Assembly (NCBI RefSeq): GCF_019097595.1
Contig: NC_080726.1
Span: forward strand, 12,851,705-12,915,704
Reading direction: 5' to 3'
DNA length: 64,000 bases
Source: Hemibagrus wyckioides
Taxonomy: Eukaryota; Chordata; Actinopteri; Siluriformes; Bagridae
The notes beneath the pieces are model-generated. The model was not told the origin of the DNA, ran no database searches, and was given only the letters and a program-made list of their open reading frames with translations. Position numbers and translations under genes: made by a program. Of this stretch, positions 1 to 12,742 are shown one piece after another. Every line of letters begins with the position of its first letter. Position 1 is the stretch's first letter.

Positions 1-1868
1 ATCAGTTTGATGGCATTATAGCAGAATATATGACAGACAGTGTAAAATAAACTTAATCATTTGAGTATTGAGTTTAGTTTCTAAACTCCATTCATTTATC
101 TTTAGTATCCTGTTAGAGCCTGGATCCCTGGAACAATGACCAGGAGGTGGAAATACACCCTGCATGAACACAGTGTGTAAAATGATTGGACTGTATTCTC
201 CCACCGTGTTATGTAAGTTACTTAACATTTATAAAGATGACAGCTTGGTCAAAGGCTGAAAATACAGTTATAGGTGTGGTCCTGAGATTTATCTGGAGCT
301 TATTACAGAATTATTAAGAGCAATCTCAATATAAAGCTACACAATGTTTCAAATACATACTTTTCCCATTAGTACTGGATCATCATTAACACTTTTGTAC
401 ACTGCCATAGATAAGAAGCAATTTTGCCCGAAGTGTTGCTGTTGAAGCTGTTGAGTGTTGTAACAGTGCTATGTAGAGGGAAATCAAGTTCTCTGTTAGC
501 ATGGGACTGTTTATATTATAGAGACAAGAGCTCAAATAGCCAATGGTGGAGCAAAGGTGATGAAATGAAATGTATAGATTAACAAATGTCATTAAACAGA
601 AGGATCCAGGCTCATCCTTCCGTGCATCCACACTCACTAACAAAAGCCTGAGAAAAACTATTCATAAATCTTTCGTGCAAAATTTGCAGATATCCAGCAC
701 ACAAACTGGACTATTTCCCAAAATTCAATTAAAAGCTTACAATCAGTCTGCTCTGCCAAATACAACTCTTGAGGATTAATTACGCTGCAAGTTTCTAACA
801 ATAACTGTTTTAACATAATTGTACATTATATCATGTGATACAGAATGGGCAATGTTGACGACACTGTCTACATGTCTTTTCTCCAGGAAACAGAAATCTG
901 CTGACACATTAATCATATTTTGAGATCTTAGTTTTCTATGGTAAATCTGATTTAAATTAAGTCACAAACATGGGATTTAGTACAGCCTCCAACATTTTAA
1001 ACAGTACACATTTTCCCTGCTCAGAGTATGGTATTAATTACTTGTGTATGATGCAATACAGAGATAAGTATAGGACTTAGAAGGCAAGGGAACATTTTCA
1101 AAATAATGATTCATATATATCACTGATCTTAAATATACACATAAACAAGACTGCTTATCATCCACAAACCATGTGTAACAAACCATGACTAACATTATCT
1201 GTATTTTTATGAGATGCCCAAAAAGAAGCATACATTCTTTTAGTCAATTCCACAAAAAAGGCCTGTCTAGATTACAGTGTTGGAATATGGTCAAATAGCA
1301 AACCTTATCAGTAACTATTTTTATCATCAGTAATATCAAAAATAGCAAAACCAACTGGTTAGCAAAAACCAAGGCTTAGCTTGCTGCTATCACTTTATCC
1401 TTAAGAAGCTTATAATGCCAGATGCCACTCAAACTAGGACAATAAAGAAATTGGTCAAAAGAAGGGTTTTTATAGTCAGTGATCCAATAAACCAGTTAAG
1501 AACTGAATTATTATATACTTTTTATCTCCTAGTTTGTCATCTCTCTCTCTCTCTTTCTCTCTCTCTCTAACACATCTCTCGAGGACTCTAACACACACAC
1601 ACACACGCACACAGAAAGAAGATCAAAATGTATAATTATTGATTAAAAAAACAGGATTGCATATTCTTTTAACAAATTTTCCACTCTTATTATTATTGCT
1701 TGTATAATCTGAGGCTGTTCAAATCAATCACTGATGAAAAGCTCCTCTCTGGCTCTAATCAGTAGAACAAATACAGGTTCAATAGAATGTAGAATCACAT
1801 TTCACACCCTTCAAATGAGAGCAGTACAGCTGAGTGAAAACATTTGTAATTTTCTATTAACAAAAAAA
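1..1868. other. No gene seen
   Basis: AT-rich sequence with short CT and CA runs at 1541-1612. No splice-bounded frame, RNA gene or recognisable transposon was found. Confidence 0.6.
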
Positions 1869-1872
1869 TCAG

Positions 1873-2047
1873 TCCATCACAAAAGACCTCAATCTTAACG
1901 AAGAAAGCAAAAGTAAATCAGTTATACACGAACGACTTGTACTCCAGACCTGATTTGAGGAGGGCAGTGTGTGACATCTGGCAGAGTTACAACAGACACA
2001 AGAAGAGAGTGGCAAAGCAATCTGGCATGGAAAAATGTAGAGGATGA
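1873..2047 (+). other. Short coding-like stretch, unidentified
   Basis: After an acceptor-like ttaacaaaaaaatcag, one plus-strand frame stays open to a TGA at 2045-2047 and reads, in part, NDLYSRPDLRRAVCDIWQSY then NRHKKRVAKQSGMEKCRG. The amphipathic, charged composition is unlike the surrounding intergenic translations. I do not recognise a family. It could be a terminal exon or chance. Confidence 0.2.
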
Positions 2048-3574
2048 ACATCACCACAGAGGGAACCGAAACTGTCCTGACGATTAAAAAAGTTGCAAGA
2101 AGCTTTTATGAATGCAAAGAGCAGGCATACAAGTTTTAGACAATGACTTGATCAGATAAGGAGATGCAAGCTTTGTAAGTGAATTTACTTTTGTTTTATC
2201 CTTTAAAATAAATCCAAAACAAAAAGACTGTACTACACTCTGAGTTTCGTTGTTTCACTTATTCAAGTTTTTTTCCCACTATTAATATTTCAGCATTAAT
2301 ATCTTTATGCCTTAGTGCTATAGCTTTAGTATCTTTGTCTTCTTCAGTTTGTCTTAAGGGTGTGTAACACTTCACAGTACATAAATGATCAAATACGTAC
2401 AGTTTGCGCAGAGCCAGTAGAGATCATAACTTGCATTAATTCATTGCCTCTGTGTTTGCCTTTGAAAACTTACGGTTGTGTAATAAGTTTCACATCTGCT
2501 TGTATTCAGATTTAATTAATTAAGCACATCTATACTTTACTAAGACTCTTGCTTCTTTCAACATTCAACATGAGGTAATCTGCAAAACATCAAGGAAGGA
2601 CACTCATTACAGCAACGAACTCTACTGTACAGAGACTCTGACAGTCACATCAAAAAATGATCACAGCAGTATAATATGCTTGGAACGGCAAACAAAGGAC
2701 AGACTGACACAGTGCAGAGAGCAAACAAGAGCCCAATATATACAGCGAGGGGAAATAAGTCTGCAGACACTTTTGTTTTTGTTGTTTAACATGCTGCCAA
2801 TGCATATATCCTTTACATTTGCACATGTTAGGGTTAAGGTTAGATAAAAAAAAACTCAGAATATAAATAAAGCTCTGAACAAAAAAAGGACTTTTATCAT
2901 TATAAAAGATGTTGCCGTTGATTGGGAAGTTTTAATGCAACAAGTAGTAGGCATGGTGAAATTAAAGGCGCTACGTCAAGTTCTCAGTAATTTAATATTA
3001 TTAAATGGCACTCAAATGGAAAAAGCTACAAATCAATAATCATTCCAATCAATACAACTAGCTTGAAAATATGCATGTGGAAAGTTCTTGAAACCACAAC
3101 TAATTGTGCCAGGACAGATGCACCACAGCAGACTTCACAATGTGCTGTAAGGCTAAGGGAGAAGTCAGCAGACACTCAAAAAGACTTGCAGGATAACCAG
3201 AAAGCAACAGGAACAACCGTCTGTGAACTTTACCGCAATCATTTCCATTACAATACCCTCCTTCTGCTAAAAACAGAAGCACAAGAACGCACATCTAAAA
3301 GCATTTAGACAAAGCAGAATGATGGACTATGAATATATCATTGTACGAGGACATATTAGAGAAGAACTTAATCTCATCAGTCAATAAACTGAATCAGGGA
3401 AGATTTTATTTTAACAATACTATGACAATAAACATACAGCCAAATAAACTCAAGAACACATTGCATGGTCTAGCTAATCTCTGGTCTTAAATCCTTTTTA
3501 ATATGTATGGAGGATTAGGAGAATTTAACCACAATGCTGGAAAAAGCTAATTAGTTATTAGTGTAGGTGTCTCA

Positions 3575-3750
3575 TTATGTTTGGCAGACGCCTGTACCCA
3601 GAGCGACTTACATTTAATCTTGTTTTTATACAACTGAGTAATTGAGGTTTAAGGACATTGCTCTGGGGGCTCAGTAATGACAGCTTGATGAACCTGAGAC
3701 TTGAAACTCACAACCTTTAAATCAGTAGGCCAACACCACTAAACCACATT
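3575..3750 (-). mobile_element. tRNA-derived SINE-like repeat
   Basis: Read on the minus strand, the head near 3750 has an A-box-like TGGTTTAGTGG and a B-box-like GTTTCAAGTC, followed by a body ending in the fish-typical gacgcctgtacccagagcgacttaca block (plus-strand reading near 3585-3612). No clean target duplication is visible, so it is probably an old copy. Confidence 0.55.
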
Positions 3751-3880
3751 AATTACCAACAACTGCTCTGCAAGAAAGTTTTAATATTGCTAATTTGTGG
3801 TTCATCTGTATATTTTCGTTATCAAATTTTTTTTGACACATACGTTTACAAAATCCACACACATCTGAAGGACACACATA

Positions 3881-5129
3881 CACTATATTGCCAAAAGTAT
3901 TCGCTCACCCATCCAAATAATCAGAATCAGGTGTTCCAATCACTTCCATGGCCACAGGTGTATAAAATCAAGCACCTAGGCATGCAGACTGTTTTTACAA
4001 ACATTTGTGAAAGAATGGGTCGCTCTCAGGAGCTCAGTGAATTCCAGCGTGGAACTGTGATAGGATGCCACCTGTGCAACAAATCCAGTCGTGAAATTTC
4101 CTCGCTCCTAAATATTCCACAGTCAACTGTCAGCTGTATTATAAGAACGTGGAAGTGTTTGGGAACGACAGCAACTCAGCCACGAAGTGGTAGGCCACGT
4201 AAACTGACGGAGCGGGGTCAGCGGATGCTGAGGCGCATAGTGCGAAGAGGTCGCCAACTTTCTGCAGGGTCAATCGCTACAGACCTCCAAACTTCATGTG
4301 GCCTTCAGATTAGCTCAAGAACAGTGTGCAGAGAGCTTCATGGAATGGGTTTCCATGGCCGAGCAGCTGCATCCAAGCCATACATCACCAAGTGCAATGC
4401 AAAGCGTCGGATGCAGTGGTGTAAAAGCACGCCGCCGCTGGACTCTAGAGCAATGGAGATGCGTTCTCTGGAGTGACGAATCACGCTTATCCATCTGGCA
4501 ATCTGATGGACGAGTCTGGGTTTGGCGGTTGCCAGGAGAACGGTACTTGTCTGACTGCATTGTGCCAAGTGTAAAGTTTGGTGGAGGGGGGATTATGGTG
4601 TGGGGTTGTTTTTCAGGAGCTGGGCTTGGCCCCTTAGTTCCAGTGAAAGGAACTCTGAATGCTTCAGCATACCAAGACATTTTGGACAATTCCATGCTCC
4701 CAACTTTGTGGGAACAGTTTGGAGCTGGCCCCTTCCTCTTCCAACATGACTGTGCACCAGTGCACAAAGCAAGGTCCATAAAGACATGGATGACAGAGTC
4801 TGGTGTGGATGAACTTGACTGGCCTGCATAGAGTCCTGACCTCAACCCGATAGAACACCTTTGGGATGAATTAGAGCGGAGACTGAGAGCCAGGCCTTCT
4901 CGTCCAACATCAGTGTGTGACCTCACAAATGCGCTTCTGGAAGAATGGTCAAAAATTCCCATAAACACACTCCTAAACCTTGTGGACAGCCTTCCCAGAA
5001 GAGTTGAAGCTGTTATAGCTGCAAAGGGTGGACCGACGTCATATCGAACCCTATGGATTAGGAATGGGATGTCACTTAAGTTCATATGTGAGTCAAGGCA
5101 GGTGAGCGAATACTTTTGGCAATATAGTG
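3881..5129 (+). mobile_element. Tc1/mariner element copy 1, full length but inactive
   Basis: A 1,249-bp element flanked by TA dinucleotides at 3879-3880 and 5130-5131. Its terminal inverted repeats of about 29 bp begin CACTATATTGCCAAAAGTAT. Copies 2 (23251-24498) and 3 (47227-48474) share the same ends and internal sequence. Copy 1 carries a broken transposase (separate entry). It probably moved by cut-and-paste into a TA site. Confidence 0.95.
4015..5047 (+). pseudogene. Tc1-family transposase, three disabling lesions
   Basis: The protein begins [13 protein letters not shown] and shows the paired helix-turn-helix region, a GRPRK AT-hook, WSDES (first Asp) and QHDCAPVH (second Asp). Compared with copies 2 and 3, this copy has one extra A in the run at 4423-4426 (frameshift), a TAG at 4829-4831 where the others read CAG, and the normal TGA stop changed to CGA at 5045-5047. 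No full-length product is possible. It could still be mobilised in trans because the terminal repeats are intact. Confidence 0.93.
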
Positions 5130-5404
5130 TATATGCACTAGAAATAAAATACATTTTATTAATAAAAACTGTCTAAATGTTTATTTTCCCTCACTGCATG
5201 ACCAGAATGAAGGGATATGTCAAACTGTTTACAGGTAAAATGCAGAACTGACTGCACTGTAGCACACAGATGTTGCACACATGCTTAAAATACCTTAAAA
5301 GAACTCAAGACGTACACAAAGCGTTCAAATATTTCTCTGCTTGAGCATTATATCCCTCTGCAATGCACTTGTCTGTATGGGATAAATGAGCATGTTTATG
5401 AGTA

Positions 5405-6074
5405 GCGATCACTTTATTAGGAAAACCCACACACATACTCATCATGCAATTATCTAATCAGCCAATCGTGTGTCAGCAGTGCACTGGATTAAAAATCTGC
5501 AGATACAGACCAGCAGCTACGGGTAATGTTTATATCAACCAGCAGAATGGGGGAAAATGTCGTCTCAGTGATTTTGACCGTGGCATGATTGTTGGTGCCA
5601 GACAGGCTGGTTTGAGTATTTCTATAACTGCTGATTTCCTGGGATTTTCACACACAATAGTCTCTAGAGCTTTCTTTATGATGCAATAAAGAAAAAGCAT
5701 CCAGTGAGCAGCAGTTCTGGGGATGGAAACTCTGTGTTGATGAGAGAGGTCAGCGGAGAATGGCCAGACTGTTTTGAGCTAACAGAAAGGCTACAGTAAC
5801 TCAGATAACCACACTATACAATTGTGGTGAGCAGAAAAACATCTCAGTATGAGATTCCATCACTTCCATCATTGGGAAGTGGTCAAATGGTGGTGATTTG
5901 CAGCATGAAAATGCACCTGAAAAATCAGCGGGAACTGGTGTGATGCAGTCATGAGCCAGGATCTCAAAGTAATGTTTCCAACATCTTCTATTCCTTGAGG
6001 AATTTAAGCTATTTGAGAGAACAGTGAGGCCCTACCCAGTATTAGTGTTTCTAATAAAGTGCTCGATGAGTGTA
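5405..6074 (+). mobile_element. Decayed Tc1-like element (ACTTTATTAGG-type ends)
   Basis: The left end reads atcactttattagg and the right end ctaataaagtgctcgatgag, an inverted pair typical of a common fish Tc1 family. Inside, a plus-strand reading of about 5545-5670 (RLSDFDRGMIVGARQAGLSI) is the N-terminal helix-turn-helix of the transposase. Later parts (about 5735-5800) are also recognisable, but most of the catalytic domain is deleted or scrambled. Confidence 0.8.
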
Positions 6075-6356
6075 GATACACATATGGAACTGCCCTAAAA
6101 ATTTGACAAATGTTTTCCAGAACACAGTTTGCTAGGCTGCCAAAAACATTCACTTACCCCTTAATACAAAGCCTGTGCTGACTCTTACAGCCAACACAGT
6201 GTATTTCCACTGACTCTCAGCCAACATAATTACACTGTTCTATCTCTCAGTGTCATTTTCTTTGCATGTCCACTCTATTGTTATAAATAAAGCTGTATAC
6301 ATGTCTGAAATACACACTGATGAGAAATCTGGTTGACCTATCAGACTGCTTTAGAC

Positions 6357-7080
6357 CAGTGGTGGGCCGTCAGGGCCAGCAAGGCCTTCTCTGCTGGTCT
6401 AAACAGCAGTGATCTGAATCACTGACTTGCATGTTAATATATTTAATATATTTTTCCATGAATGTGTATTAAATTATTCCCAATAGTCTATTCTCTACAT
6501 TTCATAGCTTTTCTCTTGGTTGTGCTGCTTCTAGTAGTGTATATTTATGATAAGAGTATTTATCAAATCATATTTCAGCCAGTGGCTGACATCATGTGTT
6601 GCCAGGGTGAAAGAAATCTGCCTTAAGGCCTTCAGAATCAATAGTGCAGGCGCCCGGAGCTTAAAATAAGTGGCAATGAAATTGTTCCATTAACCAATCA
6701 GATTTCGAGTTGGCGTCACTGGGGCCACCTAGCAGACATACGATTACGTCAGCAATTTCCCGTCCTTTGATTAGATAATTGGAGTAGTCAGAGGCAAACT
6801 GAATAATATATATATATATTTTAACTCACAATTGCTGACAGAGGAGAAGAAATCGATTTGGTTGCAGACATCCTTACAAATGCATTTTCAAGGCGGACTA
6901 TAATAAAATTGACTATTCCTTGTGAGGTGTGAAATACTGTAGCATAATTTCTTTTTTACTTTGCTATTTAACGGTTGATTAGTATCAATTGCCGTGGCAT
7001 CATAATGATGGTATAGAGGTGGATTAATTCAGGAAGGACACCAATGAAGGCCTAGGATTGAAATGCACGGCCCGCCACTG
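6357..7080. mobile_element. Non-autonomous hAT-type element with 8-bp target duplication
   Basis: A 724-bp element bounded by an identical 8-bp direct repeat, CTTTAGAC, at 6349-6356 and 7081-7088. The ends form short inverted repeats: CAGTGGTGGGCCGT on the left and CAGTGGCGGGCCGT read from the right, with one mismatch in 14. An 8-bp duplication and CAG-starting ends are hallmarks of hAT transposons. No transposase frame is present, so it would depend on a partner element. Confidence 0.85.
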
Positions 7081-7088
7081 CTTTAGAC

Positions 7089-9010
7089 ATACATGCATAT
7101 GTTCTGGGAAACTGCTACATGAATTCCAATTTCTCTCTTCTGACTCATATCCATGTTCAGTATGGTCACATACTGGCTATTTTTCAAACTAACAAAAATG
7201 GCCGGGGTCTGATATGAAAAGATCGGATCTAGAACAAACTGAAAAGTTGGTGTGTCACTTCAACTTGATAAAGTGAATGCAGCCTTCTTCAAACTGCAAA
7301 TAAATATCAGAATGACTTAAACGTTACATGTAAACAGGCAACTTTTTGCCTTTAAATATCTAAGTGTTTGAACTATGACAGGCACAGCTTGACTCGGTGT
7401 AGTGTCAGGCTCAGATGCTCCTCAGGCATGAAGCATATAATCGGCTGAAAGTTCAATCTGACTGACTCTTCACATTTTCATTTGTACGCACTTCCATGCA
7501 CTGATTTTCAGTGGAAAATATGGTTGAACATATGCACAGTTTTTGTTTATTATTATATTTTATAGGAAAAATATCAACTCGGACCTGATTTATTCTGTCA
7601 GTGAAAAGTAACAGGAACCACTCAAAAATTAATACTCAAAATATTATTTAATACATTCCAAAAATGACTGTGTTATTTGAATAGTTCGTAAAAATACATC
7701 TTTTCAGAGGGGTCAGTTTTGTTTTTTTCATTGTAGTTTGTTTCCAGAACCTTTGATCTAGTATCTCTAGAGGTCTGGTCGGAGTGAGTAGGCTTGCTCT
7801 GAAATATGTACATGAATCATTAAAGAGAAATTTTTTAATTATTTCTTTTTTTTATTATTATTACACAGAACTTTTCATTTACTAACTTTTATTCCTTATT
7901 TCTTAAGTTAGGTTTTTAATGAACTTTAATTGACAATTGAAACTGTCTGAAACAGTGAACTGAGATAAAGAAAAACGATGTATGTGATACCGTGATTGTA
8001 AATTTTCTTACTGACTTTAGCATGTTAGTTTCGGGGACAGCTTTAACTACCAAGTTCCCAATTTAACTACCAAGTAGGATTAAACAATGGACTATGGACC
8101 CTTTAAAAGACCAACCCATTAAAGAGTCCACTGTTCAGTCTGCCATCTGCATAATGCTTTAAGCACATTCATTAAATCCTACAATGTCTACAGTGAAAGC
8201 AATTTTCTTACTATAAATTTTAAAATAAGCCTGGAAATAGGTACAGAGCAAAATAATAAAATAAAAGATCAACTACTTATCAACCTCATTAAAAATGACC
8301 AGCAAGTGCTGTCCTTATTCATTCTGAGACATTCGGCGCTACAATGCTCTAAAGAAGCGTATTGTATGTTTACATACGACGTAAACCAAGAACAGTTCCT
8401 AACTCAAGTACAGTTCATTATCAAGCCTTGCTAATAATTTCATATGACGTGCTGAGTAAAACATCCTGTATGCATCACCATTACCGTGATTGCATCAGAA
8501 ACAACATAGAGATAGGACCCACTAATCCCCCTGCCTATAATGATGATTACTTTATAATGATCAGATTGTCAGCGATATCAGAGAAAAAACACGCATTACT
8601 GAAGGGCACTACAATATCAGAAATATCTAAAGCAGCCTCCAGAAAGCATTTAAAAGTCTCTGTTTATTTATCCGAGTCAATCCCATAGCTACTTCAACTG
8701 AGCCATTACACACTTTGCTCAGATTATGCCAGATGGATTGTGTTGAACCATTAGCAACTTTGTGTTTGTGACATGCAGATCATGCTAAATGATGAACGTA
8801 AACACACCACTTCCTGACAACACAGCATGCTCACTGCCCTCTGAGCCTGTGTTCCGCAGCCTGGTGGGAAAGACCCCATGTTCGTACATCAGTCTCACTA
8901 CAGTAAACACACAGCCGGCAGGAACACAGAGGAGCTAGCAGCTTTTTAATCAACGAGAGCTGAAAGATGGACTTCTCCTCTTCCATCTCAGAAGGGAGTG
9001 AGAGAGCGAG

Positions 9011-9060
<50 letters not shown>

Positions 9061-11154
9061 TAAAAGACACAAGCAGAAAGATCAGTCTAAATAAAGCCCT
9101 CGATTATTCATTTGGTCATTAGGCGTGATCAAACCTTATACATTGTCGCAGGAATACTATCGCCCAGCCTGGCAGGCATTCAACAAAGTCATCCGATGTT
9201 TATTTCAAGTACAGTATACAGATGAAGGACAAAAGGACAAACTACAGTATTCTCTCTAACACGGTAACTCGCTGCCTTTCTATAGGAAGAGCAAGATTAC
9301 ATTTAAAAAAAATTCGAGAGTTGTTTGTACAGAGCCATAAGATAAATATACCCTCTCAGTAGTCTACCACTATGTACATATTATGCTGTGCACAGGTGCA
9401 GTAAATTCTTTCTTTTATCAGGAAAATGTCAAAAACATGGTCTTATCATTCTTTTTAGATTTAAGCTAAGTAAAAGATATATGATTATATTTCAATTACA
9501 ATCACATTTCATTTAGAAAGAGTTCATTCAAATGACACAGTACATCATTTTTAGCAAACAATGATTTGAAGATCAACCAATACACCATCTGTATCTGAAT
9601 TGAATTTTTTTTAGAATTGTTTTAGACAATTTATGTATATTATACATAAATTATACATAATATATTAAAGATACTATAATTAATGTTTTGTTTGGTATTC
9701 ACGTACCATCATAATATATGTTCAGCTCTTTCACTCTAAGTGTCCAGGAAACTGTCTGTAAAAAGGCTTGTCTCATACATTATAAGGGCATTTGCATTTG
9801 AAAACAAAAATGTTTTAAATATAATTTGCATGAACATGCCCTATTAAAAAAGTTTCAGTGTGCTTAAATGCTTGAGTTTCCAAATGCCTGACACAATAGA
9901 TTTCAAATAATACTATTACCTAGAAAGCTATCACCCCAGAATTCAGACAACAGGGTCATGTTTCATGCAGTTTTTGTATTCTAGTTATTAAACAGCTTCC
10001 TGCCCTTTAAAGGGACACAGAGTGTGTCAATGCTGTGCTGCTGCTATACTGTGAAATTATAAAGCACTCTAGAGTGATATATCCATCTTGAATATATATG
10101 AATTTTGACAGAAATAGTGTAGTTATTGTTCCTCATTTCCCACAGAAAACACCTTGCAATAGGTAAAGCTGATACTTGACTCTTTTTTTTTTTATCAATG
10201 ATGTGGTGTTTTTCCTCAGGGACCATATTTAAGTTGAAGGCCTTGCACTCTTCACTGAGACAGTCAAATCATATTGTTCTGTAAAATGGACACTCCACTT
10301 TAACTATAAAATTTTGCAATAAACCACATGAATAAGGCAAAAAATAATAAACATCAATTAATACTGGGGCAAAGACTTTTAAAATAGTCTTTTAAAATAC
10401 TTTTAAAAATGACTAAGTAATAATAACTAACATTATTTTTCATATCAATTCCGCAATTTTAGTAAGATAAAACTCAAGTATTAGGTTGTATGTACAGCTT
10501 ACCAACCTACTGATGTCTACAATACTTGCAAATTACAATAAATTATTGTAAAGTGTAATAAATATCTTTGTTAACAATTCATAAAAGCATGGCAGTGACA
10601 GGTAATGGTTAGAAAAAATAGCATTTTAAGTGATTTAAGAAAAATATATAATTAAATGTAAAAAATGTTTTAATATCGTTAATAATCCATTTGTTATGGT
10701 CATGATGAAAATAATTTAGAAAAAATAATTTTAAAAATTTAGGTGTACCGTAAGGTCATTGCAAAAACATAATCACAATATTCAATGTGAACAGGTGGAA
10801 ATAACTCGATAGTGTAAAGTTTAAAATAATTCCAATATAATTATAATTCATAATTCATCAACCATAACTAAGATGAATAAACAAATGAATGAATGATTGA
10901 ATAATTTTGCATACATACATGGGCTTTGGCGTAAACTTTCACGTCCTAAACCTCGCATTAACTTACCATAATCATGCCATATCAACATCAAGAAACTGCA
11001 CTAAATACAAATTATTTGTACATTTACTTATGTAAGCAGATGATTAATGGCAATAAATATGTAAGGAAAGGGCATATTTTATACAGTAATTATCTCATAG
11101 AAAAAATAACTACAAAAAAAATACAATTTAACACTTCAGTTCAGTTCAACAATT
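7089..11154. other. No gene seen
   Basis: Mostly AT-rich unique sequence. The 108-codon frame at 8362-8688 has no recognisable motif. A short direct repeat (ttaactaccaag) occurs twice near 8043-8073. Confidence 0.55.
9012..9058. repeat. (AG)n microsatellite
   Basis: About 23 AG units; the neighbouring 8830-8990 sequence is unique and moderately GC-rich, of unknown role. Confidence 0.95.
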
Positions 11155-11395
11155 TTGTCCTGGTCAGGGTCACAGTATCCTGAGAAGAATGGTCATGAGG
11201 CTGTAATTTACCCTAGATGGGATGTCAGTCCAATATAATGCACACACAGTTTCACGCTTAGTCGCACCTACGGTTAATTTATAATGGCCAAACCATGTTA
11301 TTGAGAGATGGGAGAAAACCATAGAAGATTGTGGAGATTATATAAAACTCCAGACAGGCAGCTTCCCAAACCTACTCAGAATTTACTACCAACCC
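11155..11395. repeat. Decayed SINE/LINE-type fish repeat
   Basis: Fragments such as ccctagatgggatgtcagtcc, cacctacggttaatttataatggcc and gagatgggagaaaacc follow the order of a common fish retroposon body, also seen better preserved at 50701-51064. It is highly diverged and has no clear ends. Confidence 0.5.
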
Positions 11396-12509
11396 TAATA
11401 AATGAATAAGTAAGATAATTATATAATTAATAATGAACATAAGGTAACTTTTAAGTTGTACACTGGTAGCTACTACATTAGAAAAAATAGTTTCAGTTCA
11501 AGCTTGTTTTATAGATGTTACGTCTTCAGCCAATCAGGCAATATTTACATTTTCAGTCGCTGTTATGACAAAGACTTTCTGATTGTCTGACTATTTTAAG
11601 ACTGTCCCTCTGCATATACCTGTTATTACACTGTGTTGAGAGAAGGTAATGACAGGGTAGTAATAATCAAAGGTATGCGTCTCACTTGGCTGTCAGTCTA
11701 TCAGCACCAGAGGAAAAGTATAGAACATTCAAATCACACACGGCCTTAAAGATGCTATGAATCTCACATCATTTCTTGACCAATTCCCATGACCCAGGCC
11801 GTATAGAAATGTTTCTTCAATAATCAGGTCCAACTAATTTTCTTCTAAAAATTGTCCATCTAAAATCTTTTGGCAAGAACGAATTTTATCTTCTGTGAAA
11901 TACTGACTAACAGTGTCTGCTAGTGCATTTCTATTTACCAGTACATTTCTGAGGAACAAATACATGTCATTCTGAAACACTGCAGAATGGAGAAGAAATG
12001 ACTAATAAAAACTGACTTCATACCAGAAATGAAGAGAGGCATCTAAATCCTCAGGCATTTATTTAAGTACGTCAGTACGTTTCCTGACATAAAAGAGTCT
12101 TCAGGAGAGAGGGTATGTGCTTTCCGGTTTCTCTCTTGCATGACGACCTGCCTTTTTTTTGTCGTCATCATTAACTTCAAGTGGGCGGAAATAAGAGGGG
12201 CAGGCAAGGAAACAACTTGTTTAGAGCTACTATAATGTAAGTGATAACAGGAACCAAGTTGCCTTGCAGACTTTCCACAACATTAAAAGAATAATTTAAA
12301 AGCATGACAGTGTAGTTCATTAAATTGGCTAGATGTCAGGTCACACCACCCCCAGCATGGATGACTTGTGTATAATTGCACAACCACTCATACATATCCT
12401 ACATGAGCAGCAATATTAATGTTATCCTCTCAATCTGATCACAAAGAGAAAGAGTTTTTTATTTACACCACACAAATAATACCAGTAATACTAACAGATG
12501 CTCAACTGT

Positions 12510-12742
12510 GGTGGAAGCACAACTGATTATGGCGCTTGGTAGTTGACTGGAAGATTGGGGTTCAAGCCCCAGCACCACCAAGCTGCCACCGTTGGGCCCT
12601 TATATGAGGCCCCCAGCCCACCCTGCTCCAGGGGTGCTGCATCATGGCTGATCCTGTGCTCTGACCCCCAAGGATGGGATATGCGTAGAAAGAATTTCAC
12701 TGTGCAGTAATGTATATGTGACAAATAAAGACAACTTAACTT
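12510..12742 (+). mobile_element. tRNA-derived SINE
   Basis: The head contains a B-box-like GGGGTTCAAGCCCC (about 12557-12570). The body (caccaagctgccaccgttgg, ctgctccaggggtgctgcat) and the tail (aagaatttcactgtgcagta, then atgtgacaaataaagac) match a SINE type common in otophysan fishes. No transcript or protein frame of its own is expected. Confidence 0.65.

Noticed and set aside
4315..5154. Long antisense open frame (279 codons) across Tc1 copy 1, and its equivalents in copies 2 and 3
   Set aside because: It is the mirror frame of the conserved transposase; the same antisense frames recur in all three copies and carry no independent motif.
8362..8688. 108-codon plus-strand frame
   Set aside because: Low-complexity AT-rich translation with no motif, splice context or family resemblance.
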